Origin: JALYUA01 sp039931865
Lineage (GTDB): Bacteria; Acidobacteriota; Thermoanaerobaculia; UBA5066; Gp7-AA6
NCBI GenBank assembly: GCA_039931865.1
Contig: JBDTRB010000178.1
Location: 1-5,911 of the forward strand
Direction of reading: 5' to 3'
DNA: 5,911 bases
The notes below the pieces were generated by a model. That model made no database searches. It saw only the letters and a list, made by a program, of their open reading frames with translations, and had not been told where the DNA came from. Numbering within the stretch: the stretch's first letter is position 1; each line of letters opens with the position of its first letter. Made by a program: the position numbers and the translations under genes. Positions 5,877-5,911 of the stretch are shown here, in pieces.

Positions 5877-5911
5877 TTCGCGCAGACGGGCCAGGGAACT
5901 CTCGAACCGCG
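5859..5911 (-). CDS. C-terminal end of an unrecognised minus-strand gene (5' partial)
   Basis: Reading the minus strand inwards from the window edge, the frame gives RFESSLARLREELATG and stops at TAG (5861-5859). The codons are strongly G/C-ending (CTG, GCC, CGC, CTC, GCG), and the residues form an amphipathic, Leu- and charge-rich helix, a common C-terminal ending. The gene converges on the flavoprotein gene with 37 bases between the two stops. The ending resembles the decayed minus-strand stretch at the left of the window (FE at the start, ATG-stop at the end). Too little is present to name a family; that it is coding at all rests on codon character and the repeated 3' end. Confidence 0.45.
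   Translation of the reverse strand, partial: RFESSLARLREELATG

Overview
The window is GC-rich, densely coding DNA with strongly G/C-ending codons. It looks like a chromosomal or large-replicon segment of a high-GC environmental bacterium. An Acidobacteriota-like or similar soil lineage is a guess only; no rRNA, tRNA or other phylogenetic marker is present.

Layout, left to right. (1) Positions 1-110 are the 3' end of a plus-strand gene for a membrane protein, probably a CPA1/NhaP-type Na+/H+ antiporter. (2) Positions 111-459 hold no intact gene. They contain one copy of a short direct repeat and a coding-like minus-strand stretch that I cannot assign. (3) Positions 460-684 encode the last 74 residues of a FAD-linked oxidase/Fe-S (glycolate oxidase or D-2-hydroxyglutarate dehydrogenase type) protein with no recognisable upstream part, so this is a gene remnant. 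(4) Positions 681-5821 are a tight run of four plus-strand genes: a GH39 glycosidase, a glucose-1-dehydrogenase-like SDR, a PF10091 glycoamylase-domain protein (the fold of GH144 beta-1,2-glucanases) and a MerA/Lpd-like FAD pyridine nucleotide-disulfide oxidoreductase. Every junction is an overlap (GTGA with the remnant, then ATGA, 11 nt, ATGA), so the run is almost certainly one translationally coupled transcription unit. (5) At 5859-5911 a convergent minus-strand gene begins, seen only as its last 16 codons. Its 3' end and flank repeat the sequence at 127-165.

Taken together the operon reads as a glucan or glycoside handling and oxidation module: two glycoside hydrolases, one enzyme that could oxidise the released sugar, and one flavin disulfide reductase of unknown substrate. 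No signal peptide is visible on either hydrolase, which points to the cytoplasm. No transporter or regulator is inside the run, and the oxidase remnant suggests that the unit once started further upstream. The pathway is an inference from context; the family assignments rest on visible motifs.
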